A stretch of 64,000 nucleotides of DNA from Arthrobacter sp. 260 (GTDB lineage: Bacteria > Actinomycetota > Actinomycetes > Actinomycetales > Micrococcaceae), in the NCBI RefSeq assembly GCF_013116745.1, contig NZ_JABFOE010000005.1, forward strand, positions 124,001-188,000, written 5' to 3'. A program made the position numbers and the translations under genes. Within the stretch, counting starts at the first letter, position 1. Each line of letters opens with the position of its first letter. Shown one piece after another: positions 47,395 to 55,821 of the stretch. The notes under the pieces are model-generated. The model ran no database searches and had not been told where the DNA came from. It saw only the letters and a list, made by a program, of their open reading frames with translations.

Positions 47395-47600
47395 CCGTTC
47401 GCTCCTTCCTCGGTCTTGCGTATTGGTTTGTTGTCACTGCGGGTTTCTTGGACCAGATCCCCATCCGACCAGGCGCTGTGCCCGCCTGGCTCCGGGGAAG
47501 GTGATCCAGGTGGAACGTGCGCCGGGCGGCTGGAGATCTCGTTCAAGAAACCATCCTGCTGTCCTGCTGTGTACTTCGGTGGTGCTGGTCCTGCTCGGTT

Positions 47601-48032
47601 CTAGAAGAACCCGGGTAGCGCTTCCTCGTCGGTCTCGGAGAACGTGTTCTCCTTCTCCGCCAGGTAGTTCTCCCATGCCGTCGCGTCCCAGATCTCGGCC
47701 CGGCTACCCGCACCAATCACTGCCAGTTCCCGCCCCAGACCGGCGTAGGTGCGGAGCGCCTGCGGAATGGTGATGCGCCCCTGCTTGTCCGGAACCTCAT
47801 CTGACGCACCGGACAGGAAAACCCTGGCGTAATCACGTGACTGCCGTGATGACAGTGGCGCTGACCGCATCTGCTCGTGAAGCTGTTCAAACTCGGACTG
47901 ACTAAAAACGTAGATGCACCGTTCCTGGCCCCTGGTCAACACCAGCCCGTCTGAAAGTTCATCACGAAATTTCGCTGGGAGGATCAACCGACCCTTCTCA
48001 TCGAGGCGTGGCAGATGAGTTCCAAGGAACAT
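47601..48032 (-). CDS. mraZ: Transcriptional regulator MraZ
   Basis: A 143-residue protein with two SpoVT/AbrB-type DNA-binding halves: [20 protein letters not shown] with KFRDEL, and [20 protein letters not shown]. MraZ forms rings and represses the dcw promoter through repeated GTGG-type boxes; such boxes lie just upstream of this gene. The start at 48032 is the conserved MFLGTH. An acidic C-terminal tail is present. It is the first gene of the dcw cluster. Confidence 0.95.
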   Translation of the reverse strand: MFLGTHLPRLDEKGRLILPAKFRDELSDGLVLTRGQERCIYVFSQSEFEQLHEQMRSAPLSSRQSRDYARVFLSGASDEVPDKQGRITIPQALRTYAGLGRELAVIGAGSRAEIWDATAWENYLAEKENTFSETDEEALPGFF

Positions 48033-48069
48033 CTGCCACCGCCCATCCGATCCGGAAAGCACCTCGCGG

Positions 48070-48105
48070 CACCACTACACTCTTATAACCACCACTTTAC
48101 TCCAC
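48070..48105 (-). promoter_or_regulatory. Phased MraZ-box array upstream of mraZ
   Basis: On the minus strand the hexamers GTGGAG (48100-48105), GTGGTG (48090-48095) and GTGGTG (48070-48075) lie at steps of 10 and 20 bp, with a degenerate fourth position at 48080-48085. Tandem GTGG/TGGG boxes at one-helical-turn phasing before mraZ are the known operator of MraZ. The array is 38-73 bp upstream of the mraZ start. Confidence 0.7.
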
Positions 48106-48187
48106 ATCCCTCCCCCGTCAATCCATTTTGACCCTCTGTGGCGGTAATTTTCCTGGCAGTTTCCTGTGTTTGAGCGGATCTTCTGCG

Positions 48188-48360
48188 GTGGTGGGAAGTG
48201 GAGGGAAATCCCGCACGCGGGACCAGTCAGACCCCTCCCTGAGGGGTGAATATCAGCCCGGAGGTCGTGGCGGCCCGGTTAAACACCGATAGACCCACCG
48301 TGGCGGGTCTATCGGAGATGCTGGGTGCGGTCTTTGGGACAGCGGTGGATGAAAGTGGAG
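48188..48360 (+). promoter_or_regulatory. Second set of 10-bp-phased GTGG boxes on the plus strand
   Basis: GTGGTG at 48188-48193 with GTGGAG at 48198-48203 (10-bp step), and GTGGAT at 48345-48350 with GTGGAG at 48355-48360 (10-bp step). GTGCGG lies 20 bp before the latter pair at 48325-48330. They are in the mraZ upstream region, in the opposite orientation to the mraZ array and 3' of the DUF3040 gene. They could be distal MraZ sites; chance in GC-rich DNA is not excluded. Confidence 0.35.
48286..48315 (-). terminator. Hairpin downstream of the DUF3040 gene
   Basis: CCGATAGACCC (48286-48296) pairs perfectly with GGGTCTATCGG (48305-48315), an 11-bp stem with an 8-base loop. It lies 73 bp after the DUF3040 stop and before the mraZ promoter region, so it could stop read-through into the dcw cluster. 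No long T-tract is present. Confidence 0.5.
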
Positions 48361-48387
48361 GGCTTTACGGCACCCCTACCTCGGAGC

Positions 48388-48768
48388 TCAGGGCTGTTCG
48401 CGTTTCCGCTCGTCCCATTTCTCTTCGAGGGTGCTCAGGAAGCCACCGCTTCGATTGACGGGTGCCGCCTTAGTGGTCCCTCGAGGCATAGGAGCCGCTT
48501 CGCTTTCCTTGGACCGGGTCGTGGCGAAGTAAACGCCCGCGCCCATCACCAGGAACCCTGCCACGCCCACCAGAATGATCTGGTTGGCGACGCCCAGCAG
48601 CAGGATCAGGATCCCTGCAACAGCCATCAGCGCGCCAATCACAATTCTGCGCGTCGACATTGATCGCGGTGTGCTCGATGCCATTGAACTGGCGAACTTC
48701 GGATCGTCGGCGTGCAACTGCTGCTCCAGCTGATCAAGCAGCCTCTGTTCGTGTTCCGAGAGTGCCAT
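48388..48768 (-). CDS. DUF3040 domain membrane protein
   Basis: A 126-residue protein starting MALSEHEQRLLDQLEQQLHA, the DUF3040 hallmark. Two membrane segments follow (IVIGALMAVAGILILLLGVA and ILVGVAGFLVMGAGVYFAT). A cytoplasmic tail ends LEEKWDERKREQP. The ATG at 48768 has GGAGG at 5 bases; an ATG further upstream is less good. Very common next to mraZ in actinobacteria; the role is unknown. Confidence 0.88.
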   Translation of the reverse strand: MALSEHEQRLLDQLEQQLHADDPKFASSMASSTPRSMSTRRIVIGALMAVAGILILLLGVANQIILVGVAGFLVMGAGVYFATTRSKESEAAPMPRGTTKAAPVNRSGGFLSTLEEKWDERKREQP

Positions 48769-48993
48769 CACTGCCTCCATACGGTTAATTAACTCTGGTC
48801 CCTCACCCCAACCAACGAGTACCGAATACATCGAGTTCCCTGCCACAGGAACACCTGTGTCCGGGCCCAGATTCAACCGATACAGATGGCTAAAATTGAC
48901 CTTTGCTCTAAGGATAGATCGCAATGCCCACAAGGGAAAGCCACCGGCTGCGCGGACCGGTTGGCCGCTCTGTCACGGGGTCCGCCGGATGCC

Positions 48994-50205
48994 TTAAGGG
49001 GAAGAATCGCGGGGCCGGCCAAAGAGCTGTGCCGGTTGGATTGCAGCCTTTCCGAACTTCCGGTTCACCTCGTCGAGCGCCGACTCCGCCAACCGCCAGT
49101 TTTCGTCGCGGCGGTCGATGGTCAGTTGGTGACCCAACCCGGATGACGGTTCCAGCTGGTCAGCGCGCACGCCGACCAGGCGAACGCTCATCGGACGCTC
49201 ACCGAGGGCGGCAAGCAGGGACAGCGAGGCAACGTAGATGGCATTGGCGCTGTCGGTCGGCTCGCTTAGCCGTTTGGTCCTGGTCAGTGTGGAGAAATCG
49301 GCGTAGCGCAGCTTGATGGCCACGCCACCGCACTGCAGGTGGGCAGCGCGCAGCCTGGCCGCCGTGCGATGGGACAGCCGGAGCATCTCGGTATGCAGCG
49401 TGGGATCGTCGCTGACATCATCGGCGAAAGTCTCCTCGGCGCCGATGGTCTTCTCTTGGCGGGTGACCGTGACGGTCCGGGGGTCCCTGCCCCAGGCCAG
49501 ATCGTGGACGTGCTGGCCGGTCACACCGAGCAACTTGCGCAGCGAGGACACGGGGGTCTGGGCAAGATCTTCCACCGTCCGTATCCCCAGGCGCGCCAGC
49601 ACTTCCTGGGTTTTCGCGCCGACCCCCCAGAGCGCTGACACCGGAAGGGTGTGCAGGTAGGCGACCGTCTCCTCTCCGCGGATCACGAGCAAACCATTGG
49701 GCTTGGATCTGGTTGACGCGATCTTGGCGACAAACTTGGTTGTTGCCGCCCCCACACTGGCGGTGATCCCCAGCTCGCTTTTGATCCTGGTCCTGATCAG
49801 TTCGCCGATATCACGCGGTCCACCCAGCCGGCGCATCGACCCGGCAATATCAAGGAAGGCTTCATCGACGCTGAGCTGCTCGACAAAGGGGGTGATGGTG
49901 CCGAAGATGGCCATCACCGCACTGGATACCGCAGCGTATTTGTCGTGGTGGGGTTCGAGGATGACGCCCTGCGGGCACAACCGCATCGCTGCAGACATCG
50001 GCATGGCCGATCGGACCCCAAACCGCCGCGCTTCATAGGACGCTGAGAGCACCACCGACCGACCACTGGGGGAACCCACAATCACCGGCACACCGACCAG
50101 GTCCGGCCGGTCCAGCAACTCCACTGCTACATAGAACGCATCCATGTCCACATGGAGGATGGTGCACTCAGCATCCTGTAGCTTCGCCCTGGGCCCAACA
50201 ATCAC
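48994..50205 (-). CDS. dinB: DNA polymerase IV (Y-family)
   Basis: A 403-residue translesion DNA polymerase. Catalytic residues are in ILHVDMDAFYVAVEL (Asp20, Asp22) and LSVDEAFLDIAGS near 112. Further motifs are SYEARRFGVRSAMPM, GVGAKTQEVLARLGI (helix-hairpin-helix) and RQEKTIGAEETFADD at the little-finger boundary. There is no obvious C-terminal beta-clamp pentapeptide, but the tail contains AQLFGRP. GTG at 50205 is my choice; upstream M is 25 codons away and unconserved. Confidence 0.9.
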   Translation of the reverse strand: MIVGPRAKLQDAECTILHVDMDAFYVAVELLDRPDLVGVPVIVGSPSGRSVVLSASYEARRFGVRSAMPMSAAMRLCPQGVILEPHHDKYAAVSSAVMAIFGTITPFVEQLSVDEAFLDIAGSMRRLGGPRDIGELIRTRIKSELGITASVGAATTKFVAKIASTRSKPNGLLVIRGEETVAYLHTLPVSALWGVGAKTQEVLARLGIRTVEDLAQTPVSSLRKLLGVTGQHVHDLAWGRDPRTVTVTRQEKTIGAEETFADDVSDDPTLHTEMLRLSHRTAARLRAAHLQCGGVAIKLRYADFSTLTRTKRLSEPTDSANAIYVASLSLLAALGERPMSVRLVGVRADQLEPSSGLGHQLTIDRRDENWRLAESALDEVNRKFGKAAIQPAQLFGRPRDSSP

Positions 50206-50316
50206 TGTCCAATCGTAGCCAGTCACTAGGATGGAGTGAGCCCAAAGATTGCCCCGGCCAGGGAAATGCGCGCTGCGCACTGGCGCGGACTCTTGCCCGC
50301 ACCCAGAGGAGAGCCC

Positions 50317-51441
50317 ATGACCGCCACGAATCCACTTGTCGAAGAAGGCTCGGTTGAGCAGCTGGTCACCTCGGAACAGACCGCCTACCGCGCCGGTGTG
50401 ACCGCTGGCCTGGACAACTTCCTTGCCCGTCAGCGGGAAATCCTTGCCTCGATTGCCGAGGATGCCCTTGAGCCAGCCGCGGCGATCACCCGGCTGACGG
50501 CGGGTGGCAAGCGACTGCGGGCGCTGCTCTGTTACTGGGGTTTCCGGGGCGCTGGCGGTGCAGCAGGGGCCCCCGAACCTGTTCTAGCCGGCGTTGCACT
50601 TGAACTGTTCCAGGCGGCGGCGCTGATTCACGACGACGTGATCGACCGCTCCGACACCAGGCGCGGGTCACCGAGCGTCCACCGCCAGTTCGGAACCCTC
50701 CATGAGGGCAACCGGTGGCATCTGAGTCCCGACCGGTTTGGGGTGTCAGCAGCGATACTGACTGGCGACATGTGCCTGTCGTTCAGTGAGGAACAGTTTT
50801 CTGCCATCGGGGCGATCGCCGGTTCGGGAACTGAGGGCCGGGCAATCTTCAACCGGATGCGCACGGAGGTCATGGCGGGTCAGTACCTTGATCTACTGGA
50901 GGAAGCAGCAGGGCCTGACCGGACACCGTCCGAGGCCGCCGAGCGGGCTCGGCAGATTGTCCGCTTCAAATCGGCGAAGTATTCGATCGAGCATCCGCTG
51001 GGCCTCGGCGGCGCCCTCGCAGGTGCCAGCCCCGCCCAGCTCAGAGGGTATTCGGCCTTCTCGTTGCCGCTCGGCGAGGCATTCCAGCTCAGGGACGATG
51101 TGCTTGGCGTGTTCGGAGACCCGCTGGTTACTGGTAAGCCTGCAGGCGATGACCTCCGCGAGGGCAAACGTACCCTCCTGATCGCCCAGGCGCTCAAGGA
51201 CGGCAGTCCCGCCGACCGTCAACTGATCAATTCCACCCTGGGCCGCGCCGATCTGGACGACGACGGCGTCAGCCGGCTACGGGACGCGATCTCCACCTCA
51301 GGAGCCCTGCAGGCGGTCGAGTCCCTGATCGCCGAGCGGTGGGATGCGTCGACCGCCGCCCTGGACCAGATCGAGCTGGACACTGTCTGCCGCTCAGCCC
51401 TTTCGGGTTTGGCAACCGCAGCGGTCAGCCGGTCGGCCTGA
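50317..51441 (+). CDS. Polyprenyl diphosphate synthase (trans-isoprenyl)
   Basis: A 374-residue enzyme condensing isopentenyl diphosphate onto allylic diphosphates. The first Asp-rich motif is ALIHDDVIDRSDTRRG near 105 and the second is AFQLRDDVLGVFGDP near 260. GGKRLRALLCYW and HRQF are also present. Chain length cannot be set; the actinobacterial neighbours suggest a geranylgeranyl- or longer-chain product for quinones or carotenoids. The AGAGGAG ribosome site is excellent. It diverges from dinB. Confidence 0.9.
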   Translation: MTATNPLVEEGSVEQLVTSEQTAYRAGVTAGLDNFLARQREILASIAEDALEPAAAITRLTAGGKRLRALLCYWGFRGAGGAAGAPEPVLAGVALELFQAAALIHDDVIDRSDTRRGSPSVHRQFGTLHEGNRWHLSPDRFGVSAAILTGDMCLSFSEEQFSAIGAIAGSGTEGRAIFNRMRTEVMAGQYLDLLEEAAGPDRTPSEAAERARQIVRFKSAKYSIEHPLGLGGALAGASPAQLRGYSAFSLPLGEAFQLRDDVLGVFGDPLVTGKPAGDDLREGKRTLLIAQALKDGSPADRQLINSTLGRADLDDDGVSRLRDAISTSGALQAVESLIAERWDASTAALDQIELDTVCRSALSGLATAAVSRSA

Positions 51442-51477
51442 CCGCCGCCACCAGGTTTGTTTGACTACTACTGCCTA

Positions 51478-51517
51478 CAGCTAGCACCTACTGCTAACGC
51501 CTACTAGGGGCTAGCTG
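51478..51517. terminator. Inverted repeat between convergent genes
   Basis: CAGCTAGC (51478-51485) and GCTAGCTG (51510-51517) are perfect 8-bp arms flanking a 24-base loop that holds repeated CTACTG/CCTACT elements, between the convergent polyprenyl synthase and Rv2175c-like genes. Function as a terminator is weakly supported. Confidence 0.3.
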
Positions 51518-51529
51518 CTGTTCGCCGAT

Positions 51530-51883
51530 CTACCAGGCGGCAGCCTGCGCACGGCGCCGGATCTCGGTCTTCCGGCCTTCACGGAGGGCGTCGATGGGGC
51601 GGCCCGGCAACGACTCGTCAGGGGTAAACAACCACCGGACAATGTCCTCATCGCTGAAGCCTGAATCGGCGAGCACGATGATAGTCCCCTTGAGGCTGTC
51701 CACCACCGCGCCCTCGAAGATGAATTCTGCGGGAACGCTTCGGACGTTGCGTTCCTTGCTGCGGAGGGCAATCAGCGACTTCTCGTCGAGGAGGCCATGG
51801 ACCTTGGTGATGGGCACATCCAGTTCGAGTGCCACCTCCGGCAGGTTCAACCATGCGGGCACAAGTTCTTCGAGTTCATTCAC
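51530..51883 (-). CDS. Rv2175c-like DNA-binding protein
   Basis: A 117-residue protein with a winged helix N-half (ELVPAWLNLPEVALELDVPI, then TKVHGLLDEKSL) and the C-terminal FIFEGAVVDSLKGTIIVLAD, SGFSDEDIVRWLFTPDESLP and GRPIDALREGR. It matches the Rv2175c family of mycobacteria, where the protein is a substrate of the PASTA kinase PknL encoded next to it; here a similar kinase lies 2 kb away, separated by the LysM gene. The ATG at 51883 has no clear SD. Confidence 0.85.
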   Translation of the reverse strand: MNELEELVPAWLNLPEVALELDVPITKVHGLLDEKSLIALRSKERNVRSVPAEFIFEGAVVDSLKGTIIVLADSGFSDEDIVRWLFTPDESLPGRPIDALREGRKTEIRRRAQAAAW

Positions 51884-51964
51884 CCCCTAAGGGTGCCAGA
51901 TGTGAGGCCTCCGCTCCACTTCTGCTATCGACACGCCGACGGGGCTGTAAAGGTGTGACCCAGG

Positions 51965-52145
51965 ACTATTGTGCTAGGCAACTTTTGGTGTAGATTCTCA
52001 TGAGTCACACCAGTAACACCAGTCACTTTTTACTCTCGCGCACCATCAGATGATTTTGATTGAGGACCCGACGACCCTGGTCGATCGGGCCTGTTTCGGC
52101 CATCGGCGCGGCCCGTTCCGTTGACCATAGATTGAGGATTAGACC
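51965..52145 (+). promoter_or_regulatory. Promoter and long leader of the LysM-transglycosylase gene
   Basis: TTGTGC and TAGATT separated by 16 bases (about 51969-51996) make a plausible sigma-A promoter. The leader to the ATG at 52146 is then about 140 nt. It contains a repeated ACACCAGT element. I looked for the conserved blocks of the c-di-AMP (ydaO) riboswitch often found on such genes and did not see them. Confidence 0.4.
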
Positions 52146-53522
52146 ATGACTGCCCAGCGCCCGTCATCGCCGCTGTTCGGATCCCAGGCACGTGCCCGGG
52201 GCACCCGCCTTCCCAGCCGCTTCAACATTGCGGTATCCACCGCCGCGATCCCCGCCATGCTGTTCTCCGCCGTCGCCCTGGCCCAGCCAGCCAGCGCCGC
52301 GCCGGTGACGGTCAATGCCCAACAGGCACCACGCCTTGCCCCTGCGGTAATTGTCCCAGCGGGCCTGACGTCCGCCACCGGGAACGTTGCCGCCCGGATT
52401 CCCAGCTTTGTGGCACCCGCCCAGAGTGCCCCAAAGACCTACACGGTCAAGGCTGGCGACACCATCAGCGGCATTGCGCTCAAGCACGGAGTGGACACCA
52501 GTTCGGTCCTCACTGCGAACGGCCTCAACGCAAGCTCGCTGATCCACCCGGGTCAGAAGATCAAGCTCAGCGGTGCGCCAGCCAGCAAGGCTGCGGCGAA
52601 GCCCGCTGAGGCTGCGCAGCCGAGCGCAGCGGCCGGATATACGGTCCGGGCCGGTGACACACTCAGCGCCATCGCGGCCACGCACGGCGTCAGCCTCAGT
52701 ACGGTCCTGAAGGCAAATTCGCTGTCGATGACGTCGGTGATCTACCCCGGCCAGAAGCTCAAGCTTGGCGGCTCAGCCGAGGTCTCGGTGGCTTCAACCG
52801 AGATCGCTCCGGCGGCACCCAAGCCAGCTGCACCTGCGTCCACCGGGTCCTACACCATCAAGGGCGGTGACACCCTTGGCGCCATCGCCGCAAAGCACAA
52901 CGTGAGCCTCAGCGCACTCCTGAAGGCCAACAAGCTCAGCGCGACAACCATGATCCATCCCGGGAAGAAGCTGACCATCCCCGGCGCAGCCGCACCCACC
53001 ACTGCACCTGCAGCGGAGACCGCACCCCCGGCAGACCTGGTGCCGTCCACATTCCTGCACTACACCTACCCCCAGCACGTGGTGTCGGAGGCAAACCGGA
53101 ACAAGCACCTGCTGAATTCCCTCCCGGTTCCCAGCAATGAGGCAATGAAGACCATCGTTGCTGACACCGCCCGCTCGATGGGCGTGGATCCGAGCCTCGC
53201 ACTTGCCGTGTCCTACCAGGAGTCGGGATTCAACCAGCGTGCCGTCTCCCCGGCCAACGCCATCGGTGCCATGCAGGTCATCCCCATGTCAGGCGAATGG
53301 GCATCGGACCTCGTGGGACGGAAGCTGAACCTGCTGGACCCCCACGACAACGCAACCGCCGGCGTTGCGATCCTGAAATCCCTGATCCGGACCAGCCCCA
53401 ACCTGGAGGATGCCATTGCGTCCTACTACCAGGGGCAGTACTCGGTGAGCACCCACGGTATGTTCAGCGACACGAAGAGCTACGTCGCTGCGATCAAGTC
53501 ACACCAGGCGAACCTGCGGTAA
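52146..53522 (+). CDS. Secreted triple-LysM lytic transglycosylase
   Basis: A 458-residue exported protein. A signal peptide (residues 1-52, MLFSAVALAQPASAAPV) is followed by three LysM domains at about 98, 164 and 235, each starting YTVKAGDT/YTVRAGDT/YTIKGGDT and ending near IHPGQKIKL. An SLT-type domain follows at about 331: MGVDPSLALAVSYQESGFNQ (catalytic Glu), NAIGAMQVIPMSG and ASYYQGQYS. It would cleave peptidoglycan glycan strands extracellularly. Ala/Pro-rich linkers join the domains. It lies between the Rv2175c-like gene and the PASTA kinase. Confidence 0.9.
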   Translation: MTAQRPSSPLFGSQARARGTRLPSRFNIAVSTAAIPAMLFSAVALAQPASAAPVTVNAQQAPRLAPAVIVPAGLTSATGNVAARIPSFVAPAQSAPKTYTVKAGDTISGIALKHGVDTSSVLTANGLNASSLIHPGQKIKLSGAPASKAAAKPAEAAQPSAAAGYTVRAGDTLSAIAATHGVSLSTVLKANSLSMTSVIYPGQKLKLGGSAEVSVASTEIAPAAPKPAAPASTGSYTIKGGDTLGAIAAKHNVSLSALLKANKLSATTMIHPGKKLTIPGAAAPTTAPAAETAPPADLVPSTFLHYTYPQHVVSEANRNKHLLNSLPVPSNEAMKTIVADTARSMGVDPSLALAVSYQESGFNQRAVSPANAIGAMQVIPMSGEWASDLVGRKLNLLDPHDNATAGVAILKSLIRTSPNLEDAIASYYQGQYSVSTHGMFSDTKSYVAAIKSHQANLR

Positions 53523-53605
53523 CTCCCCCTAGGGACGACCGGTGAATCGGGGTGGAATCGGGTGTCGATTCCACCCCGTTCCATGTCTGCACTTAGGATC
53601 GAAGG

Positions 53606-55726
53606 GTGCATGAACGGCAGAACGACCCGCTGGTGGGCTCGGTGGTGGACGGGCGGTATCTCGTGCTGTCGCGCCTTGCGCGGGGCGGCATGTCGACCGT
53701 TTACCGTGCCACCGACCAGCGCCTTGACCGCGACGTGGCACTGAAGATCCTGTACCCCCACCTCGCCGAGGACGCCAGCTTCCTGGACCGGTTTGAACGC
53801 GAGGCGAAGTCAGCGGCACGGCTATCCCACCCCCATGTGGTGGGCGTCCTGGACCAGGGAGTCGAGGACTCCGCTGAGCGGTCACTCGCCTACCTGGTGA
53901 TGGAATATGTGCCAGGCAAAACGCTTCGGGACCTGCTGCGGGAGAAGGGGCGACTGACCCCCCGAATCGCCCTGGCCATGATGGATCCCGTGGTTGAAGG
54001 ACTGGGCGCGGCTCACGACGTCGGGCTGGTCCACCGCGATGTGAAACCCGAGAACGTCCTGCTCGCCAGCAACGGCCGGATCAAGATCGCCGACTTCGGC
54101 CTCGCCCGCGCGGTCTCCACCACCACCAACACCGGCACCCTGATCGGCACGGTCGCCTACCTGTCCCCCGAGCTGGTCACCGGCGGAGGTGCTGACGCCC
54201 GCAGCGACATCTACTCGGCTGGCATCATGCTGTTCGAACTCCTCACCGGAAAGCATCCCTACACCGGCGATGTTCCCATCCGGGTGGCCCTGCAGCACGC
54301 CAATTCCACGGTGCCCGCCCCCTCAACCCTGGTGCCCGGGCTCGCGGCGGACATCGACGAGCTGGTCCAGTGGTGCACATCGGTCGACCCAGAGGATCGG
54401 CCCATCGATGGCAACGCCCTCCTCGGCGAACTCAGGCACATCCGGACCACCCTAACCGACGAGCAGCTGGACTTCGAACTTCCCGACGATGACGAGGGTA
54501 AAGACGACGCCCCCACAGCGGCGACCGGTGCAGTGCCCGGCGGGACCGAAGTGATCGATTCCCTCGCCGGCAGCGGCGCCACCGAGGTGATCGGCGGACG
54601 TGGCGGCCCGAGACCAACAGAGGTGATCGGGGCTGACCAGTTCAGGACGTCGGTGATCGCCAACGACGTCCAGCACACCCGCGCGTTCCGGACGGCACCG
54701 GAACCTCAGTCCGCACCGCGGCAGGAGCCGGATTCGAAGACCCGCGACAAGGCAGCAGCGCGGGACTTCAAGGTCTATCAGAAGCAGCAGGCAAAGGCGG
54801 CCCAGCGCCCCGAAAAATCCCTGCATCCGGGACACCGGGGCCGCCGCAACGCACTCTGGATTGTCCTGTTGCTCCTCCTTGCAGGCTTGGCGGCAGGGGT
54901 CGGCTGGTTCTTCGGCGTCGGTCCCGGCGCCCTGGCCACCATGCCCGACGTCGTCAACCGCTCGGTGCCGCAGGCGGAACTGCTGCTCGCAGAGAGTGGC
55001 CTTGACTCCCCCCGCTCGGAGGAGGAGTTCCATGACGAGGTGGAGTCCGGCCTGGTGATCCGCAGCGAGCCGGCGGCGCAGACACAGCTTCGCCGCTACG
55101 AGTCAGTCGAACTGTTTGTCTCCAAGGGGCCCGAATTGTTCGCTGTCCCCAACGTGGTCAACCGCAGCGAGGCGTCGGCGACTGAACAACTCGACGGAAC
55201 CGAGCTGGCGGTCGGCGAGATCACCCGGGAGTTCAGTGCCGACGTCGCAGACGGGCTGGTCATCAGCCAGACGCCCGCCGCTGGCGAGCAGTCACCGCGC
55301 GGGACAGCGGTCAACCTGGTGGTGTCGCAGGGCCCGGAGCCCATCGACGTCCCGGTGGTGTCCGGCCTGTCCAGGGCCGAGGCTGTTGAAGCGATCGAGG
55401 CCGCTGGGCTGGTCGCCGCCTTCGCACCCGACGGCGAGAACAGCCGGGACATCCCCGAGGGGGCCGTCGTCGGACAAAGCCCATCGGGCGGGCAGCTCAC
55501 CCGTGGCGAGACCGTCACCCTGACGTTGTCCCTCGGCCCGCGCCTCGTGGAAGTGCCCAACGTGTTCTCCCAGCGGGAGGAAGCGGCAGTGGCCGAGCTC
55601 GAGGCGGCCGGTTTCGTCGTCGTCGTTGACTACACCTTCGGCAGTTCCGTGCTGGGGCTGGTAGCGGGCCAGGACCTGACCGGTGAACAGCCCGAGGGGT
55701 CGACGGTCACCATCACAGTCACGTAG
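53606..55726 (+). CDS. Ser/Thr protein kinase with four PASTA domains (PknB/PknL-like)
   Basis: A 706-residue bitopic eukaryotic-like kinase. The N-lobe has LARGGMSTVY and the ATP lysine K47 in DVALKIL; the catalytic loop is VHRDVKPENVLL near 144 and the magnesium loop IADFGLARA near 163, with SPELVTGGGADARSDIYSAG. The juxtamembrane linker has three TEVI repeats, which could be autophosphorylation sites. One membrane segment (ALWIVLLLLLAGLAAGVGWF) is near 414. Four extracellular PASTA repeats follow, each ending in SKGPEL/SQGPEP/SLGPRL/TITVT. PASTA binds peptidoglycan fragments. GTG start. Confidence 0.94.
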   Translation: MHERQNDPLVGSVVDGRYLVLSRLARGGMSTVYRATDQRLDRDVALKILYPHLAEDASFLDRFEREAKSAARLSHPHVVGVLDQGVEDSAERSLAYLVMEYVPGKTLRDLLREKGRLTPRIALAMMDPVVEGLGAAHDVGLVHRDVKPENVLLASNGRIKIADFGLARAVSTTTNTGTLIGTVAYLSPELVTGGGADARSDIYSAGIMLFELLTGKHPYTGDVPIRVALQHANSTVPAPSTLVPGLAADIDELVQWCTSVDPEDRPIDGNALLGELRHIRTTLTDEQLDFELPDDDEGKDDAPTAATGAVPGGTEVIDSLAGSGATEVIGGRGGPRPTEVIGADQFRTSVIANDVQHTRAFRTAPEPQSAPRQEPDSKTRDKAAARDFKVYQKQQAKAAQRPEKSLHPGHRGRRNALWIVLLLLLAGLAAGVGWFFGVGPGALATMPDVVNRSVPQAELLLAESGLDSPRSEEEFHDEVESGLVIRSEPAAQTQLRRYESVELFVSKGPELFAVPNVVNRSEASATEQLDGTELAVGEITREFSADVADGLVISQTPAAGEQSPRGTAVNLVVSQGPEPIDVPVVSGLSRAEAVEAIEAAGLVAAFAPDGENSRDIPEGAVVGQSPSGGQLTRGETVTLTLSLGPRLVEVPNVFSQREEAAVAELEAAGFVVVVDYTFGSSVLGLVAGQDLTGEQPEGSTVTITVT

Positions 55727-55779
55727 CCGTCTCTCATTCCCGAACCACCGGGGTGCGCCCCAGAAATACTTCGGGACAC

Positions 55780-55813
55780 AACAAAGGCGAAGCGTTTCCG
55801 CTTCGCCTTTGTT
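55780..55813. terminator. Perfect 15-bp bidirectional intrinsic terminator
   Basis: AACAAAGGCGAAGCG (55780-55794) and CGCTTCGCCTTTGTT (55799-55813) are perfect complements around a TTTC loop, with A/T ends giving short U-tracts on both strands. It lies between the kinase stop and the convergent aroF-type stop and should serve both. Confidence 0.85.
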
Positions 55814-55821
55814 ATGTGCTG

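Noticed and set aside
51890..52145. ydaO (c-di-AMP) riboswitch before the LysM gene
   Set aside because: The conserved blocks expected for this riboswitch class are not visible; only a long leader is supported.
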